NCBI RefSeq assembly: GCF_030272615.1
Contig: NC_081409.1
Location: 477,664,073-477,728,072, forward strand
Direction of reading: 5' to 3'
DNA length: 64,000 bases
DNA from: Cryptomeria japonica
Taxonomy: Eukaryota > Streptophyta > Pinopsida > Cupressales > Cupressaceae
Position numbers and translations under genes: made by a program. The notes beneath the pieces are model-generated. The model saw nothing but the letters and a program-made list of their open reading frames with translations. It was not told the DNA's origin and made no database searches. Below, piece by piece: positions 35,658 through 46,868 of the stretch; position 1 is the stretch's first letter; every line of letters starts with the position of its first letter.

Positions 35658-37153
35658 TGTAGATAGGAATTTGGAATTCATCAAAGAAAATCGAAATTAA
35701 ACTAGCTCAACCACGAAAACTAAATTGCAATGATAACAATCCTAAAACATTCAATAGAGACACAAAAACAAGACATTCAAATCAAATGCAAACCATCACA
35801 AATGCGAATATCTCCTCCATAATTCTCCATTGTCCTTCTTTCTCCTTCAAATTGCTTTGTTTGTGGATCTCACCTACAAATGCCAAGGCATAGTATGAAA
35901 GCAAGATTGTTAAGATAGAATGGCAGGGTAAGGATACTAGAAGCGTGATTGATTGATTGGATCCCTTGATTGAAGAAATTCATCCAATTTATAGACAAAT
36001 TGGAGAGATGAAAATATTAGCATGAAGAGATTTGAAAGGAAATTTCAAATCAAGAATGAAAAATATGACAAATTATGACAAAATTGACACTTTCTATGCA
36101 AGATTGATTGATTGACAAATTATGACAAAATTGACAAGGTTGCTATGCAAAATTGATTGATTGACAAATTATGACAAATTATGACAAGATTGCTATGTCA
36201 TTCCCATGAAATTAGGAGAAATATTAGAAAAATAGGAGAAAATAGAAAATTAGATGAATTGGAAATTAGGAAATTAGAAATTGATGAAAATTAGAAAATT
36301 AGGAATTAGGAGAAATTAGTAAATTGGAAAATTAGGTAAATTAATTAATAATTTTTCATTCATTAATTAATTCACAAAAAGAGGGAGGAATTAATTAGCC
36401 AATTAAATAAATATTTAATTGTGACAAGAAGACTTAGGATAAATAAATAAATTATTTAACCTAGAGGGAAAATGACAAAAAAGATTAAATGAATAAATCA
36501 TAAAACCCTAGAAGATGAATTAGAAATGCAAGGATGACAATTAGGTCTTGACAAAAGATAATTAATGTCGATTTGATCATGATTTTGATTGACAAAGGAC
36601 CAATGTTGATAAACGATTGAGATTGGTTGAGAAATTGACCAAGATTGATAAAGAGACCAAATTGATAGACGCCAATTGATGAGGAACAATGACTAATTGA
36701 TCCAAATTGACATGATTGAAAAGGACAACGATCGATGACAAATCGATCGCAAAATTGATGAGATTGACAAGAGGACAAGGATCGATGATGAATCAATCGC
36801 AAAATGACAATATTTGACAAGAGGACAAAAACCCTAATTCTATCATCGATTAGGATTGACAATGTCTAAAATGAAATTGAATTGACATTGTCAAAATATG
36901 CCAAATGAGCACGCACATTGATGCGACAGGATAAGATCGACCAAAATCATGACTGAAGATTATTATCGACAAGACCAAATTCGAAAGCGAGACAAATGAA
37001 GAATGCAGAAGAAGGACTCGATGCTCACAAATGATAAAGACCAAGTACGCAACATAGAAGAAATGTTAATGCAATGCAAAAACCCTAAAATAAGGCAATG
37101 CACAAATGTTAAAGTATGACTCCGCAAGCGTTGACCATTTTTAGATGTCTACA
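35658..37153 (-). repeat. 5' LTR of element L
   Basis: 1496 bp from TGTAGATAGG to GATGTCTACA, matching 27112-28597 nearly base for base. One short extra GACAAATTAT unit near 36170 accounts for most of the length difference. The following AATTC (37154-37158) is the right TSD. Confidence 0.93.
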
Positions 37154-37435
37154 AATTCCACATCTGGCGGGAGTAATTTTTTCAATAGTAAATATTCCAT
37201 TTCGTATTCACTCATTTCTTTCCTTTCACTCCATCCATTTCTGCATCATTTTCCATGCATGGCGGCTCAAATATCTTCAAGCTGCAATCATTCTCGCGTG
37301 ATATTAGGTACGCTCATGTGTATTTATTTTTGTTGCATGTATATAATTACACCATATTAACTCTAATTATGATATTTTGCATGTTTTCCTTTCTCGGTCC
37401 TCCTCCGCATGTGTGGACACCTGCCAAGCCTTAGG

Positions 37436-37452
37436 TTGAGGGGGAAGTACAT
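37436..37452 (+). promoter_or_regulatory. Polypurine tract of element G
   Basis: TTGAGGGGGAAGTACAT lies directly before TGATAATTAC. The position, purine run and following TGATAA (identical to the first six bases of the 5' LTR) mark the start of the 3' LTR. The stretch 37159-37435 between L and this tract is G's non-coding tail. Confidence 0.7.
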
Positions 37453-40173
37453 TGATAATTACTCTAGCAAATAATTTTGATGTCCTCTCGGATTGCATTT
37501 TATTTTTCAAATTTCTAGTTTGAGGTGATATCTTGCATTCTACTTCTTTGTTTGCTTACAATTATTTTTAGACTGCAGCTAGGTTCTGACCAAGTAAAGA
37601 CACATTGAGTATATTATAGTGCAGAACTTAGTGCAAAAATTGGGCAGATTTACGCCTTTATAGAGTTGAAAGTGTTATCACTACAATGGGTGGTCCACCT
37701 GTTCGACATGAGTCAACAGTCCATGAAGTTCTTCTTCAGGACAAGGATTGTGAACCAATATTTAGGAACAGTGGATGGCTAGATTATTTCTTAAAGCTAA
37801 TGAAGTTTAATGAAGAAATTGCGAGGGAATTTACCCGCACACTTTAAAATGGAAAAGCTCAGGTAAAAGGTTTGAGAGTGGTGGTTACAGAGGAACGGAT
37901 AGCAGAGGTAACTGGCTTACCAACAGATGGGGAGAAGTACTCAGAGTCCAAGGATGCATGTAGTGCAAGAGAAAAATTTATACGTCCAGGAGGCCCCCCA
38001 TTAGTAGTAGATAGACAAGGAACTAGGCGAGAATCCCTTCCACCTGAATAGAAAGCAGTAGCATTGTATGTTTTAAAATATTTAACCTGTGAAGGAAGGT
38101 TCCCATGCTTGCATTCTCATCACTTCAAGCTCCTAAGTCATCTATGTCACGGAAGAAGGATGAATTTTCCAAGCCTATTGTACAACCTTCTTTCCATAAG
38201 TGCAACAGAGACCCAGAAAGGTAGGCCTCATTTTGTTTCTCATCATTGCCTAATTAAGTTATTAGTTGAAAAATCTTTGAGAAATGTTTCTCCAATGCTT
38301 TGGAATAAATTTGTTGAAACTAGAATGTTTAGGGTTGATAACTTGGTTATAGAGGAGCAACTTCCATCTCAGGAACAAGAAAACCTTGAAAAACCTGGCT
38401 CCCCTCTTGAACCCTCATCCTCTATGATATCATCAGAACAAAATCTTCCTGCAGCAAAGGAACCCTTACAAGAAGAAGTTATAGCAAGGGTTCCTTCTCA
38501 AGGTCTAAGAAAAACTAGGGCTACCACATGAAAGGAAAAGGGCAAAGAAAAACAAGTTGATATAGAGCATAAGGAGAAGAAAAGTAAAAATGAGAATTTA
38601 CCCGCTCCTGCGGCCAAGAAGAGAAAAATTGTAAAACCAATTCCTGCAGTAACAATTGAAGTAGTTGAAGAATTGGCTAGAGGAAGTAGTTTTGTAGCCA
38701 AAAAATGAAAATCTCAAAGTAGTAGTGGTAGGCTTTGTAAAAAGTTTAAAATCCAAGACCAACCCACATAGCCAAATATTACAATCCTGATTGACTCCCC
38801 AGAACAAAAACAACACAGTCCACTCCACGATGATATCCCTCCTTCTCCACCAGATGAACCTCAAAGAAAACATGAAGAAGAGGAAGAACTGTAAAATATT
38901 GAGGAGGAACAGGAATTACAGCCTCAGGAAGAAGGGGAACTCCAGGATATTGAGCAGCCTTAGAAGGAAGTAGGTTTTGAAAGACTGGACAGTTTAGCAT
39001 CTATTGTAGAGCAGGTTATTAAAGCAGGGTGCAAAGTAGAAAGGAAGAAACCTAAAGCACCTGTTCATGGGCCATCTACTTCCCTTACTAGTCATGCAAT
39101 AGGACTTTCTCTTAATGAGGATTGGGAACTTGAAAAGGTAAAAATGCAAATGATAATTGATTACCAGAAGAAAGTTATTGAGCAAAAGGACAAGGAAATA
39201 GCCCAGCTTAAAGCTAAGGTGGAAACAGTAGCCACCATGGTACCACAACTAATGCAATGTCGAGATCCTGCTCGTGTTTACTCTCTATACTTAAGAGAAC
39301 ATCATATTAGTTTCCAAATGATGAGGATTCTCAGAGATTTAAGTCCCTCATTGCAAACACATGAAGAATTTATAACTGTTCTTAGTGGAGCTAAGATCTA
39401 GGAGGCTATTCATGTTATATTTTCTCAACTGCAGGACAGATGTTGTTCTATTGTCTTGCGCTGACTCCTTTCCTTATTAATAAATCATGTTCACCTATTT
39501 CATAGGAATGTGGTCGATAAGTTAGAAGTTTTTTATAAGTTTTCCTATAAATAAAGGGATCTATCTCCTCTTAGGGATAGTAGAGAACAACCATAGTATC
39601 TTGTAATACACAATCTTCTGATATTGTTTATGTATTTTCCAATCAAGATGAAATAAAGAGATCAATGCGATTTTGAATGATTAGATAATTGTAATCTAAA
39701 GTTCTTGAGATACTCACTCAAGGGGGCCCACTTGGTGAGTAATCCTTTGTATGTTTTAGTTAATTTCATACTTTTGTAGTAGTTGTTTATGCAGTTGTCT
39801 GTTCCTGCAACCATAGGAAACAGTTCATGTGTTTGTTCTTGCAGCCACAGTAGCAAAGTAGTTCCTATTGTCCACCAGATTTTTATCATTTAACAGTAGT
39901 TGTTTAAAGTAATTTCCAGTTGTATGATTAAAAGTATTAGTTCATTGAGATTTTGTGTGTTTACTTTAAGAAGAATTCCCTTTCCTATAGTAATATAGGA
40001 TGGCTGCAATATGAACTTGGTGCACATACAGTGCTAGACCATTTCAAGTTTACGTCCCTGGTTGATAACTAAATGAGCCTTTGCCACAAGAAAAGCTAGC
40101 TATTTTATAAGGATATTCAATCTCTGAATTGTGTTTTATTACCTCGTTACCATTCTAGTTGTGAGGACCAACA
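37453..40173 (+). repeat. 3' LTR of element G (long copy, contains a reading frame)
   Basis: 2721 bp from TGATAATTACTCTAGC to GAGGACCAACA. Only 39362-40173 clearly matches the 5' LTR. The left 1.9 kb contains the 572-codon frame 37686-39401, whose last ~13 codons run into the shared part. If the polypurine tract is right, this LTR is more than twice as long as the 5' copy. Confidence 0.6.
37686..39401 (+). pseudogene. 572-codon frame in the 3' LTR of G, plant-transposon-protein-like
   Basis: A single frame runs from ATG 37686 to TAG 39401 with seven in-frame stops but no frameshift. The N-terminal half is globular (WLDYFLKLMKFNEEIAREFT, VVVTEERIAEVTGLPTDGE, LYVLKYLTCEGRFP, HHCLIKLLVEKSLRNVSPML). 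It resembles in layout the 'putative plant transposon protein' frames of plant Gypsy elements. Next come a Lys-rich patch (AAKKRKIVKP, a plausible nuclear localisation signal), an acidic Glu/Gln stretch, and a C-terminal coiled coil (DYQKKVIEQKDKEIAQLKAK). All seven stops can be explained by C-to-T in Gln or Arg codons. Alternatively it is an Athila-type env-position ORF, but then no polypurine tract follows it. Confidence 0.6.
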
Positions 40174-40178
40174 TTGAT

Positions 40179-41045
40179 CATTACAAAAGAGTCTCACTGA
40201 CTATAGAGAGGCTACAACCTTCTCAAGATAAATGGACAATAGTCCAATAAAGTTTACTGTTGGAAATAGCATCTACTATGCCTGATTACAGTCTCGGTTA
40301 AGCTTAATGTCGGAGGACTAAATCCTCTTCTGAAACCAATCTGATCACCAATGATCGATCAACTCCTCTACCTGAATGATATTACAATATTCTCACAGCA
40401 CATTCCTTGACCATGACCTTTTTCAATAACCATGATACTTTACAAAGAGTTTCTACCTCTTATTTACACAAATCCTAAGGCCTAAACCAATTAGGTCGGT
40501 CATCTAAAGATATTACAATAATATCATTACATAATTCTTTATTACAATGATATTCTATGTCGGATTAAGACCAAAACAATAATAACAAATCCATAAAACA
40601 ACTCGAATCATCCAGGTAACGTGTAGAGTACACGCTAGCATGATACAGGTCTATAACCGAGATAGGTACCAGACCTATTCTGGGTCCACCATGCCAAAGC
40701 AATGTCTTCAATCAATTGAAGCACAATCAATGAACATCTTACGCATCCTAAAATCCTTGAAGAAGCTGCACCAACACCAATTGTGCATCCTCTCATGATT
40801 CCTCAATGAAAGCTATGTCGGTAAAGCCTTAAACCAGTGTCGGTAAGGGTTTACCAGTATGTATGATAATATCCAATTATCAAGCCAATACCAACTAACC
40901 AAAACATTCTTATGGATCATATAACACATGAAATCCAATATACTTTACTGATCCAAACATGTCAGAAGTGCCGACCAGATAATCTCTTCTTCTGATAACA
41001 CTAGATCTTATACTGGTAACCTGTCTGTCAGTAACCATTCATATC
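40179..41045 (-). repeat. 5' LTR of element A, middle fragment
   Basis: This resumes at CATTACAAAAGAG exactly where 20159 broke off (compare 14252 on) and ends at ATATC (41041-41045), the left TSD of element B. Bases 40174-40178 (TTGAT) are the decayed right TSD of G. Confidence 0.92.
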
Positions 41046-41466
41046 TGTTAGGGTTTCTAGCAAATCCAAAGAGAATATGAACTAACAATTATATGTAGAT
41101 TTAAATACAAAAGATAAAGAAATAAAATAGGACACAGATAACACAGAGATTTAACATGGTTCACCTAGAATGGGTTATGTCCACCATACACAGTCATCCA
41201 ATCTTTCTTATTATCCAACAAAAATAGTACATCAACCTTTCAATGCCTTAAGCATCCCGACCGCTTATAACATGCATTTTTAGGGCAACAAACAAAGTTG
41301 GCCTTTTTAGGGTTTTATTACAATGTCGGTTTTCATCAACAAAAAATGGCAAAAAGAAATTTTAGATTTCTCGCCCGCTTTCCCAAGGCTCAGCCTAGCC
41401 CCGGACCCCAGTGAGGATACGTGTTGAGTGTACAATACTTTGTTGATCAATCACCACATATCAACA
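41046..41466 (-). repeat. 3' LTR of element B
   Basis: 421 bp from TGTTAGGGTTTC to ACATATCAACA, matching 45549-45987 apart from the GC-rich part near 41370-41405. The minus-strand polypurine tract CCAAGTGGGAGAT (41467-41479) abuts it. Confidence 0.92.
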
Positions 41467-41563
41467 ATCTCCCACTTGGAGACTGATACTAGACAACACC
41501 ACTCTACTTGCAACATCCACTGGATAAAACACTTGGACTTGACTGGTATAAATTCTACACTTA

Positions 41564-44500
41564 TCAATCAAGAACACCAACAGAAACTGATGAAGAAATC
41601 AGCTTCTCCTATGGAACTACCTTCGTGAACATATCAGTAGGATTCTCACTTGTGTGAATCTTCTCAAGCCATAACTGACCCTCCTCCAAAATAGTCTGGA
41701 TGAAGTGGTACCTGATCTGAATGTGCTTTGTCCTTGAATGAAAAGAAGATTTCTTCGCAAGATGAATGTCACTCTAGCTATCACTATATAATGGAGGATC
41801 CTCCTGTGTCTGACCCAATTCCTCTAGAAAACATTGTAACCAATTCATCTCCTTGCTAGCTTCTGTAGCAGCAACATACTCATCTTCAGTGGTTGAAAGT
41901 GCAACAACCTTTTGTGGCCTAGAAATCCAACTGACTGTAGTTCCCCCTATAGTAAAAACATACCCTATAGTACTCCTCCATGAATCAATATCACCTGCTA
42001 GATTAGAGTCAATGAATCCACTCAGAGCAGCATTAGATCCTTTGAAACATAATGCCTTCGTAGTAGTTCCTTTCAAATACCGAAGAATCCATTTCACAGC
42101 ATTCCAATGTTCCATACCCGGATTACTCGTAAACCTGCTCACAACTCCCACTGCATGTGCAATATCTTGCCTTGTGCATACCATTGCATACATCAGACTA
42201 CCAACAGTTGATGAATACGAGATCTTAGACATTTTATTTACCTCTTCTTGTGCCTTTGGGCACATCTCCTTAGTCATTTTGAAATGAATAGCCAAAGGTG
42301 TACTAACTACTTTTGCATCCTGCATGATAAAATTTTTAACACCTTCTTTATATATTCACTTTGGGACAAATTCAAGGTTCTATTTTTCCTGACCCGTGTA
42401 ATCCTCATACCAAGAATTTGTTTAGCTGCACCCAAATCCTTCATAGCAAATGACCTGGCTAATTTCTGTTTAAGATCATTTATATGTTGCATGTTAGACC
42501 TAGCAACAAGCATGTCATCAACATAAAGCAATAGGATAATATAACTGCCATTATCCAATCTCTTAAAATATACACAATGATCAAAATGACATCTATGATA
42601 ACCGTGTTCAGCCATGAAACTATCAAATTTTAAATACCATTATCGGGGTGCTTTCTTTAGGCTATACAGACTTTTCTTCAACCTGCACACCAAGTTCTCC
42701 TTACCTTTGACCTCATATCCCTGTGGTTGCAACATGTAAATTTCCTCCTCCAAATCTCCATGGAGAAAAGTTGTTTTGACATCTAATTGTTCAAAATGTA
42801 AATCATCTGTAGCCACAAGACTAAGTACAGTTCTAATTGAAGTCATTTTTACAACTGCAGAAAATATTTCATCATAATCTATTCCCTTTTTCTGTGCAAA
42901 ACCTTTTACCACAAGTTTGGCTTTATACCTTTTCTGACCTCCTTCCTCCCCCTTCAGTCGATAAACCCATTTGTTAGGCAAGGCTCCTTTTTCTGCAGGT
43001 AAAGGGACTAAGTCCCAAGTCTTATTTTTCATCAAGGAGTCCATCTCCTCTTGCATGCCTAGCTCCCACTGTTGTTTGGCATCCACCTGCATTGCTTCTT
43101 CATATTCTTCTGGTTCACCAAAATCAGTTAATAATATAGAATACAAAGAAGGAGAAAATCTTTCAGGGGGTCTAATTGACCTCATAGAATGTCTAACACT
43201 TGCAGGAGTTTGTGGGACAATCTATTGTTGCTAAGCATCAGGTACCTATGGCATTTCATTTTCAGGAATCTCATCCAACACCACATATTCTTATTTGTCT
43301 TGCTCATGCTTCTTTTCCTGCATCTGTTCTTTATACATAACCTTCTCATTGAATATAACATCTCTACTTCTAATTATTTTCTTATTTTCAAAATCCCATA
43401 ACCAATAGCCATATTCATCTATCCCATATCCAATGAAGGTACATTTCTGAGATTTAGCATCAAGCTTGGTTCCGTTTTCTTTATCAATATGAAAAAAAGC
43501 TTTGCAACCAAAGGTTTTTAGAAAAGAATAATTTACTTTTTTACTAGTCCATGCCTCCTCTGGAATACCACCATCCAAAGGGGTTGAAGGTCCTCTATTT
43601 ATCAAATAGATAGCAATATGTACAGCATCTGCCCAAAAATGTAAGGGCAATCCAACATGCAATCTCATGCTCCTCCCGCGTTCCTTGATATTCCTATTCA
43701 TTCTCTCTGACACACCATTTTCCTATGGAGTTCCTAGAACTATCTTCTACTTTTGAATCCCATTTAAGGAGCAGTAATCTTCAAATGCTTTTCTACAATA
43801 CTCACCTCCATTATCCGATCTGAGACACTTCAACTTTTTTCCTATCTCATTCTCAACCAAAGCTTTCCATTTCTTAAAAGTTTCAAAAACATCTGATTTT
43901 TGTTTTAGGAAATATACCCATGTTTTTATGGTTGAGTCATCAATAAAAATAACATAATAACAAGAGCCATCAAGAGATGATACCTGAGCCGGTCCCCATA
44001 CATCTGAATGAACAAGCTCTAACTTCTAACTCTTCTTCTCTTTCCCAACTTTGAGAAATCTGAGTCTTTTCTGTTTACCATAAACATAGTTTTCACATAA
44101 CTCTAAATCAATCTTCTTTAGTCCTGGCAATAGATTTTTGGAGTGAATTATTTTCATCCCTTTCTCACTCATGTGCCCAAGCCTATGGTGCCACATTATT
44201 GAATTTGTTCTTGCAACATCTATTGTTATTGTCCCTGCAGTAACTTTATCTGTAGCAGCTAGGGTAGAGTAAGTGTTACCAATACATAGATATAATGTTC
44301 CTACCTTCACACCTTTAGCTACTAGTAATGATCCTTTACTGACCTTCCAGATATTGTCTGAGAAAGTAACTATGAAACCTTCACTACCTAGTTGCCCTGC
44401 AGAAATTAAATTTCTTCTTAAATTAGGAACATGTCTTACCTCCTGTACAAACCAGTCATTTCCATTCTGCAACTTGATCTTTATCTTTCATTTTCCAACA

Positions 44501-45488
44501 ATTTGATAGGGCTCATCATCACCCAAATATACCTGTCCAAAATCACCTGGAACATAATCTAGAAAATATTTTCTATGGGTGTAGCATGAAATGAAGCCCC
44601 AGAATCTATTACCCTGGAATCATTAACATTATCCAAACATAAGATTAAAGCATCTTGTAAAGTATTACTTGCAATATTAGCTTCCTTACTGTCATTTTCA
44701 TTTTTGTCTCCTTCTTTGTTTTTTCGAGACCAACAATCTTTCTTTAGATGACCAGGCTTTCCGCAGTACTAGAAATCTTTCTTTCCTCTAGATTGAGAGC
44801 ATCCTTTCTTTGACTTCCCTCGTGACTTCTCATTCCAAGGGCCTTTTCCTCTTTCCTTTGATCTTCCTTTGTTCTCCACATTCAAAACACTACTTGATGA
44901 TGTTGGAGTCTCACCTGTGCTTTTCCTTTGCATTTCCTCGCTTAGGATAACACCAACAATATCATCAAATACCAAAGTATTTTTACTAGAGACAGAGTTA
45001 CTTATAGCCATAACCAAGCTATTCCAACTTTCTAGCAAAGAACATAAAATCAAGAGAGCCCTAACCTCTTCTGCAAAGGTAATTTTTACCGAAGACAATT
45101 GACTGGTAATTGTATTAAATTCATTTAAGTGCTCCGCTATAGATCCTCTCTCACTCATTTTCAAATTAAACAAATGCTTCATAAGAAATACCTTATTCGA
45201 AGCCGAGGGTTTCTCATACAACTTAGCCAATGTCGCCATCAAATCTACAGTCATTTTTGCTTCTATTATATTGAATGCTATAAACGGTGCAAGGCACACT
45301 CGAATGGATCCCAGTGCCTTTCTATCTAAAATGTCCCACTCTTCATCTTACATTACGGTCTCTTTATTTGCCTTTCCTTCCAATGGCCGCCACAAATCCT
45401 TTTGATATAGGTAATCTTCCATCTGCATTATCCATAACTGATAATTTTGGCCGTTAAACTTTTTGACCTTGATTTTGGAATCCTCCAT
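41564..45488 (-). pseudogene. Copia gag-pol of element B (broken)
   Basis: From ATG 45488, gag has KVKKFNGQNYQLWIMQMEDY, then SERGSIAEHLNEFNTITSQL (~45160). The knuckle YCGKPGHLKKDC has lost its first Cys and the Trp beside it (now a stop, ~44770). The protease VIDSGASFHAT (~44610) is intact. Pre-integrase: WHHRLGHMSEKGM (~44195). The integrase has LVHSDVWGP, LRSDNGGEY and ENGVSERMNR, so its D-D-E residues are intact. RT has LYSLKKAPR and YVDD (42525-42514). RNase H has DSNLAGDIDSW and SRTKHIQIRYHFI, ending VGVLD at 41564. About ten stops or frameshifts remain, including Gln-to-stop at TPQENG and APRQWY. It is inactive, but better preserved at catalytic sites than A or C. Confidence 0.93.
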
Positions 45489-45534
45489 TGCTCCCACTCA
45501 AATCTAAAAGTCCTACCAATTTACAGAAAACCTC

Positions 45535-45546
45535 GCTCTGATACCA
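45535..45546 (-). other. Primer binding site of element B
   Basis: The minus strand reads TGGTATCAGAGC two bases from the LTR, a perfect initiator methionine tRNA site. Confidence 0.92.
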
Positions 45547-45548
45547 AT

Positions 45549-45987
45549 TGTTAGGGTTTCTAGCAGATCTGAAGCAAATATGAACTAACAATTATATGCA
45601 GATTTAAATACAAAAGATAAAGAAATAAAACAGGACACGGATAACACAGAGATTTAACGTGGTTCACCCAGAATGGGTTACGTCCACCATACACAGTCGT
45701 CCAATCTTTCTTATTATCCTGCAAAAATAGTACATCAACCTTTCAATGCCTTAAGCATCCCAGCCGCTTATTTCATGCATTTTTAGGGTAACAAACAAAG
45801 TCGGCCTTTTTAGGGTTTTATTACAATGTCAGTTTTCATCAACAAAAAATGGCAAAAAAAAATTTCTCAAGGGCTACCACCCCCGAACCTCCATAGCGGG
45901 CTTCGCCCGCTTTCTCAGGGCCTAAACCCCGGTGAGGATACATGCTGAATGTACAGTACTTTGTTGATCAGTCACCACATATCAACA
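45549..45987 (-). repeat. 5' LTR of element B, with a GC hairpin
   Basis: 439 bp, the partner of 41046-41466. At 45896-45910 it holds the perfect hairpin GCGGGC-TTC-GCCCGC, which is degraded in the 3' copy. Confidence 0.92.
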
Positions 45988-45992
45988 ATATC

Positions 45993-46079
45993 AGCCAGTG
46001 TAAATATGTCTGCTGATAACAGCTAGCATTGAAATTAATGACAAAACATCAATTCCAAATATATCCATACTGCCAACAG
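45993..46079 (-). repeat. 5' LTR of element A, outer fragment
   Basis: AGCCAGTGTAAATATG to ATACTGCCAACA matches 15116-15201. It is followed by GTAGA (46080-46084), the right TSD of A. Confidence 0.92.
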
Positions 46080-46868
46080 TAGAATCAGTAGATACTAAAT
46101 CATCTTCCTTCATAGAAATGAAAATAAATTCATCTTCAGAATTCCCTTTCTCAGACTCCTCATCAATTACACCTTCATCAGAAGCATAATAACACTTCTT
46201 TTGATATCTATACTTTCGGTTAGGCTTCTAAGGCTTATCAAACTTTGACACTTTTTCTGCTCTTTCAATACACCTAGAAGCAAAATTAAGAATCTTATTG
46301 CAAGAAAAAAATTTCAAAGGTAACTTCCCTTCATACTTATTAGATCCCTTAGGCAATATTCTAGAAATAAGTGCTTCAAGATCTTATAGCTCTTTCTCTT
46401 GTTCTTCCATCTCTCTTATTTCTCTTTCATATCTGGATACCCTAGATAAACTTTCTCCTATATCATACTTTTCCTTTCTAAATACAGTAGCTTTAAATGT
46501 AGTCTGAGTCTTGCCATGTGATTCACCAAGTTTGCTCAATTCAAAATTAGCAAGCTTACCAACTAGCATATCTCTTGTCACATTTGTTACAGTCTGGATC
46601 TCATCAATAACAACAACTTTATGTTTATAAGTAGGAGGCAAAGATCTCAATGCCTTAGCCACAATCTCATCTTCTTCAAGGACTCCACCGACACATCTAA
46701 TGTTCATCACAAGGTCATTCACTTTAACCATAAAGGATGCAATATTCTCATCTTCTCTCATTCTCAGCAACTCATACTTTCCTTTCAAGCTCTGCAACTT
46801 AGCAACTTTCACATGTTTATCTCCTTTATACAGGGTTTCAAGCTTCACCCAAATCTCATGTGCAGATT
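46080..46868 (-). pseudogene. Middle of gag of element C
   Basis: From 46868 it reads SAHEIWVKLETLYKGDKHV, then SFMVKVNDLVMNIRCVGGVL and ALRSLPPTYKHKVVVIDEIQ, the conserved Gag core of plant Copia elements. The knuckle FFSCNKILNFASRC (~46300) has lost its first Cys and carries Asn for His. An acidic tail runs to 46080, where A is inserted; the frame resumes at 13918. Upstream it joins 54665 once D is removed, giving GLQSAHEIW. Confidence 0.9.

Larger units (their letters stand above)
27112..37153 (-). mobile_element. Element L: non-autonomous large LTR retrotransposon
   Basis: A 10,042 bp element with two near-identical 1.5 kb LTRs and perfect TSD AATTC. The minus strand gives TGTAGACATC...CTATCTACA as LTR ends, a polypurine tract (28598-28612) against the left LTR, and a primer-site candidate (35640-35652) against the right. 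No Gag core, protease, integrase or RT motif is visible in 7 kb of internal DNA. The only long frame is a Pro/Ser/Gln-rich one (33646-30847). This fits the LARD-type class that depends on other elements for enzymes. By eye the LTRs differ at about ten positions in the first ~290 bases, so L looks like the youngest insertion here. Confidence 0.88.
20160..40173 (+). mobile_element. Element G: Athila-like Ty3/Gypsy retrotransposon, interrupted by L
   Basis: The plus-strand order is 5' LTR (20160-21379), Asp-type primer site (21384-21400), gag, protease, RT, RNase H, integrase (21484-27079), element L (27112-37153), a short spacer, polypurine tract (37436-37452) and 3' LTR (37453-40173). RT before integrase places it in Ty3/Gypsy. 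The protease DLGA motif and the primer site fit the Athila/Tat branch. The flanks CTGCT (20155-20159) and TTGAT (40174-40178) are a decayed TSD: the position fits the A LTR to the base, but only 3 of 5 bases agree. G itself is about 10 kb. Its two LTRs differ greatly in length. Confidence 0.85.
41046..45987 (-). mobile_element. Element B: Copia retrotransposon, complete but degenerate
   Basis: 4942 bp with LTRs at 41046-41466 and 45549-45987, an initiator-Met primer site (45546-45535), gag-pol (45488-41564) and a polypurine tract (41480-41467). The TSD is ATATC at 41041-41045 and 45988-45992. It lies in the 5' LTR of A, which continues on both sides. Its LTRs lack the AGAGGGGGGTGAATCA block of A, C and E, and its gag differs, so it is a separate Copia lineage (perhaps Tork/Tnt1-like, low confidence). 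Confidence 0.93.
13919..46079 (-). mobile_element. Element A: Copia retrotransposon, its 5' LTR split by G and B
   Basis: On the minus strand the order is 5' LTR (46079-45993, 41045-40179 and 20159-19832), primer site (19829-19818), gag-pol (19773-15568), polypurine tract (15215-15202) and 3' LTR (15201-13919), with TSD GTAGA. Gypsy element G and Copia element B both landed in its 5' LTR. The intact 3' LTR shows what the interrupted LTR looked like. Its LTR pair differs at roughly 25 positions in the first ~220 aligned bases by eye, so it is old. Without the insertions A is about 7.2 kb. Confidence 0.92.
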
